A stretch of DNA of 64,000 bases. It comes from UBA10438 sp044238605 (lineage in GTDB: Bacteria; Bacteroidota; Ignavibacteria; Kapaibacteriales; Kapaibacteriaceae). Position 1 is the first letter of the stretch, and every line of letters begins with the position of its first letter. A model generated the notes under the pieces. It searched no databases. It was not told the DNA's origin and saw nothing but the letters and a program-made list of their open reading frames with translations. Location: NCBI GenBank assembly GCA_044238605.1, contig JBIICY010000002.1, positions 310,001 through 374,000 of the forward strand, read 5' to 3'. A program made the translations under genes and the position numbers. Positions 60,823 through 64,000 of this stretch are shown piece after piece.

Positions 60823-61712
60823 TGCCAAACGCTACGGGCAGGTACATGCCCAACTTTGCCCCTACGCAGTGGTACATGCGCATTGGACGCTGGTGTGCCT
60901 ATAGCATGCCGAGCTTGCTGGTCGTGGTCTTCTTTTTTGCTCCGATGATCTCCTCAACGTCCGAAGCGATGAACGCTCAGGCGGTAGTATACATGGCGCT
61001 TGCCGCGGCAACAATCATCGAAGTAGTGCGTTTGCCCAGGGGGTCGGCACGTGCAAGTGGACTCCTTCCCTCTACTGTTACGGGCCGACATGTCCTAGTG
61101 GGCTCTGTTGCAGCTTCAATCATGATGCTGATTATCGCTGTTGCTGCAGCTACTGCCGGTGCACCGGTTATGACAGTTGACGTAATCGTCAATCCTGGAC
61201 TAGTCGTTGCCTTTATGATCAGCTCAATGGGAGAAGAAGTTCTCTTTCGCGGTACGGTCATGCAGGCGCTTCAGCAACGGTTCGGCACATATGTGTCAGT
61301 GGTTGTGACAAGTGCATTGTTTGCGTCTGTGCACCTTGGCAATCCGCACGTGGAGCCCCTTGCCATTGTTTCTACGTTTGTCGTTGGTTTGCTTCTGGGA
61401 ATGATGACGGTTCTGACCTCATCGCTATGGATGTCGATGAGTTTTCATGCAGTCTGGAACTTGCTTTCTGCCGGGGTCTTCGGCGAGGTTAGCGGCCTGC
61501 CTCCTGTGTGGCAGTTCGTAGACATTGACACAACAACAGTTGTGGTTCCTCAATGGGTCTTCGGTGGCAGCTACGGCATTGAATCCGGAGTAGTCACGAT
61601 CGTACTCACGTTGATCATGTGTTTCGTTGTGCCGAAGTACTGCACATTGGATCCATTCGCTCGGGCGGCACGATATCGTATAGATGTTTGCAATCTGTCA
61701 CATAATCAGTGA
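60819..61712 (+). CDS. CPBP family intramembrane metalloprotease
   Basis: 297 residues, about eight membrane helices. The CAAX/CPBP (ABI) motifs are complete: E139-E140-V-L-F-R144 in GEEVLFRG, H172 in SVHLGN, and H210/N214 in FHAVWNLL. These are the residues of the Rce1-like glutamic/metal protease site. Substrate unknown. Confidence 0.88.
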   Translation: MMPNATGRYMPNFAPTQWYMRIGRWCAYSMPSLLVVVFFFAPMISSTSEAMNAQAVVYMALAAATIIEVVRLPRGSARASGLLPSTVTGRHVLVGSVAASIMMLIIAVAAATAGAPVMTVDVIVNPGLVVAFMISSMGEEVLFRGTVMQALQQRFGTYVSVVVTSALFASVHLGNPHVEPLAIVSTFVVGLLLGMMTVLTSSLWMSMSFHAVWNLLSAGVFGEVSGLPPVWQFVDIDTTTVVVPQWVFGGSYGIESGVVTIVLTLIMCFVVPKYCTLDPFARAARYRIDVCNLSHNQ

Positions 61713-61735
61713 GAAGGTTCTGCGTCATAACCCGT

Positions 61736-62899
61736 ATGAAAACGTACCTCAGTGTTCTCGTTGCTTTACTGTTGATTGCTTCTGCTGCAAAATCGCAGTG
61801 GATCGTGATGGACCCCGCAGCAGATTCGATGATCAAGGCTGGGTCTCGTCATGTATACAACGTTGAGTTCGACGAAGCACAGCGAATCTTCAACGAGGTT
61901 ACAACGCAGTATCCCAACCAGCCTGCAGGGTTCTTCGTTGACGCAATGATTGATTGGTGGCGACTAACCATCGGACAGCGTTCACCTGCGATCGAAGCGT
62001 CTTTCTTGAAGAAGATCGACCGCGTCATTGCCGTGTGCGATAAACAACTTGATGAAACTCCCAAAGACATCTTGGCGCTGTTCTTTAAAGGGGGCGCACT
62101 TGGTTATCGCGGACGCTTTCACGCTACCAAGCAGAACATGTTTAGTGCTGCCGAGGATGGCCGCACGGCGCTTAGTATCCTTCAGGACTGTCAGCGACTG
62201 GCCCCAACGAACCACGACATTCTTCTCGGCACTGGACTCTACAACTATTGGGCAGCAGTGCTTCCTGAGAAGTACCCGGCTCTTAAACCCGTAATGGTCT
62301 TTATGCCACGGGGCGATAAGACAATTGGCCTAGCGCAGTTGAAGTCGGCCGGACGTATGGCTCGCTATGCATCCGTTGAAGCTAAGGTTGTTCTGCTCGA
62401 TGCATACATGTATTTCGAAAAGAACTACCTCGAGGCACTCGATGTAGCATCAGACCTGCGCACGACGTATCCCGGCAATCCGAAGTTTCACATTGAGTAC
62501 GCTCGCTGCCTAACCTATCTCTGGCGTGTAGACACAGCGTATAAAGTTTGGGACGAGATTCTGGAGTGCAACTATCAGAGTAAAACAGGATACCGTAACC
62601 GTCTGATCGTTCGCGAGGCACTCTTCAATCTTGGTTCGCTGTTGTTTCATCAGAACAAAGAACTGCCAAAGGCCATCACCTATCTAGAGCGTTGCGTTAC
62701 CGAGAGCAAGTTCACTGATAAAGAAAAGATCAGCTGGCAGTATCCGTGGGCACTTGTGCGACTCGGACAGGTACATGATATGCTCGGTAAACGCAAAGAG
62801 GCCATTGCCTACTACAAGCTAGCGCAGGAGATTGATGATTCTTCGTCGAAGTCCTACGAAACTGCGGCCAAGCACCTTGTAAGTCCATACAAGCGCTGA
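61736..62899 (+). CDS. Exported TPR-like protein
   Basis: 387 residues from ATG 61736, giving the signal peptide MKTYLSVLVALLLIASAAKSQ. Repeated helix pairs such as YNVEFDEAQRIFNEVTTQYPN, KNYLEALDVASDLRTTYPGN and GKRKEAIAYYKLAQEIDD show a TPR/SEL-like scaffold. No enzyme motif. Possibly an envelope assembly or gliding/secretion accessory protein; speculative. It ends 19 bases before the mutase start. Confidence 0.75.
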   Translation: MKTYLSVLVALLLIASAAKSQWIVMDPAADSMIKAGSRHVYNVEFDEAQRIFNEVTTQYPNQPAGFFVDAMIDWWRLTIGQRSPAIEASFLKKIDRVIAVCDKQLDETPKDILALFFKGGALGYRGRFHATKQNMFSAAEDGRTALSILQDCQRLAPTNHDILLGTGLYNYWAAVLPEKYPALKPVMVFMPRGDKTIGLAQLKSAGRMARYASVEAKVVLLDAYMYFEKNYLEALDVASDLRTTYPGNPKFHIEYARCLTYLWRVDTAYKVWDEILECNYQSKTGYRNRLIVREALFNLGSLLFHQNKELPKAITYLERCVTESKFTDKEKISWQYPWALVRLGQVHDMLGKRKEAIAYYKLAQEIDDSSSKSYETAAKHLVSPYKR

Positions 62900-62905
62900 A
62901 GCCCC

Positions 62906-62913
62906 CTATCTTT
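62906..62913 (+). promoter_or_regulatory. TATCTTTG -7 promoter element directly upstream of methylmalonyl-CoA mutase
   Basis: Exact TAnnTTTG match ending 5 bases before the ATG, the same geometry as glmS. A start site 5-7 bases downstream would fall on the ATG, giving a leaderless message. Confidence 0.5.
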
Positions 62914-62918
62914 GCACC

Positions 62919-64000
62919 CATGAAACCAAACGTATCTGTCTGGGAAGAGCTCGCAGCGCAAGAGTTGCGCGGCAAGCCAGTTGAGGCACTCACTCGCACC
63001 TCTGCAGAGGGAATACCTGTTAAGCCCCTTTACACTGCAGCTGATCTTGAAGTACTGGAGTTGCAGAATTCGCTTCCTGGGGTGTTCCCCTTTACGCGTG
63101 GACCGTACGCCACGATGTATACCAACAGACCGTGGACGATACGTCAGTATGCGGGGTTCTCAACAGCAGAAGAGTCGAATGCCTTCTACCGCAAGGCCCT
63201 TGCAGGCGGACAAAAAGGTCTTTCGGTTGCGTTTGATCTAGCCACACACCGCGGGTACGACAGTGATCATCCTCGCGTTGTAGGCGATGTTGGCAAAGCC
63301 GGTGTTGCCATTGATTCTGTCGAAGACATGAAGATTCTCTTCGATGGTATCCCCCTTCAGGACATGAGCGTATCGATGACGATGAACGGCGCTGTGCTGC
63401 CGATCCTTGCCATGTTTATCGTTGCTGGTGAAGAGCAAGGGGCTACCCAGGCGCAACTGAGCGGCACGATCCAAAACGACATTCTCAAAGAGTTTATGGT
63501 CCGCAATACCTACATCTACCCTCCCGAGGCGTCGATGCGTATTGTGGCCGACATCATCGAGTATACCAGCAAGAACATGCCGCGGTTTAACTCGATCTCT
63601 ATCTCTGGCTACCACATGCACGAGGCAGGCGCGACGGCCGTACAGGAGTTGGCGTACACCATCGCAGACGGACTCGAATATGTGCGCACGGCCATTGCAA
63701 AGGGCATGCCGGTAGATGCCTTTGCGCCCCGCCTGTCCTTCTTCTTCGGCATCGGCATGAACTTCTTCATGGAGATCGCCAAGCTCCGCGCTGCGCGCGT
63801 TCTATGGTCGACTGCAATGCAGCAGTTTGCCCCTTCAAAGAAGGAGTCGCTGCTGCTGCGCACACACTGTCAGACATCAGGGTGGTCTCTTACAGCACAG
63901 GACCCGTATAACAACGTTGTCCGCACAACCATCGAGGCTCTTGCCGCGGTACTCGGCGGTACGCAGTCATTGCACACAAATTCCTTTGACGAAGCACTCG
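62919..64000 (+). CDS. Methylmalonyl-CoA mutase (large/catalytic subunit), 3' end outside window
   Basis: First 360 residues from ATG 62919. Substrate-binding TIM-barrel motifs are clear: FTRGPYATMYTNRPWTIRQYAG, GLSVAFDLATHRGYDSDHPR, MTMNGAVLPILA and SISGYHMHEAGATAVQELAYT. The C-terminal cobalamin domain, if present, is beyond the edge, so single-chain versus split (McmA1/McmA2) form is not known. With MeaB (23039-24022) and SucC it points to a succinyl-CoA / propionyl-CoA route. Confidence 0.95.

Noticed and set aside
1..64000. tRNA, rRNA, CRISPR, insertion sequence or prophage
   Set aside because: Gaps between genes are all under about 150 bases and hold no cloverleaf, spaced direct repeats or transposase; none could be supported by reading.

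Overview
The window looks like a chromosomal segment of a Bacteroidota/Chlorobiota-type bacterium, most likely from the Kapabacteria/Ignavibacteria side of that group. This is an inference. Supporting signs are two giant secreted proteins with C-terminal type IX secretion (T9SS) sorting domains, a Chlorobium-type thioredoxin-reductase-like ferredoxin-NADP reductase, an LptD/KdsC outer-membrane and LPS complement, a SusC/SusD scar, and several upstream matches to the Bacteroidota -7 promoter element TAnnTTTG. No rRNA, tRNA, CRISPR array, insertion sequence or prophage was seen. Coding density is very high: no gap between genes exceeds about 150 bases, and many genes are joined by ATGA, TGATG or TAATG overlaps.

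Left part (1-29.3 kb), almost all on the minus strand: a class V aminotransferase coupled to a TrmH-type RNA methyltransferase, with divergent deoA; an ECF sigma factor / membrane anti-sigma / TlpA-thioredoxin operon; pepA; penicillin acylase and NAD-epimerase; two very large T9SS cargo proteins separated by a strong terminator; M3 and M24 peptidases, a TPR protein and the GTPase MeaB in one run; then glmS, lptD and a DUF4292 protein.

Middle (29.3-40.1 kb), plus strand: a pterin pair (PTPS and FolE), rnhB, a sodium:solute symporter, pgsA, ftsY, two small membrane proteins, and a cluster of secreted tail-fibre-like and glycine-rich proteins.

Right part (40.1-64 kb): a minus-strand housekeeping operon prmA - small membrane protein - mfd - tsaB - purB - cytochrome c/FG-GAP protein; divergent kdsC-ytxH-DUF948; an orphan PhnD-like binding protein; sucC; a DUF6580 membrane protein; a SusC/SusD fusion remnant; ferredoxin-NADP reductase; a flippase-like membrane protein; uvrA; rpmB; TPR proteins; a CPBP protease; and, running off the right edge, methylmalonyl-CoA mutase, whose chaperone MeaB lies about 39 kb to the left.

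Three signals are not explained by the genes. (1) The octamer AGCCCCTT/AAGGGGCT occurs about 28 times by hand count, against roughly 2 expected; it appears in several reading frames and both orientations. (2) A tandem heptad family, consensus RYTCGCT, occurs at three places, each starting at the stop codon of a minus-strand gene. (3) One 175-residue ORF joins the start of a SusC to the end of a SusD, an apparent in-frame deletion scar. A probable AUA start codon for lptD and two promoters placed so close to the ATG that the mRNAs should be leaderless are also notable.
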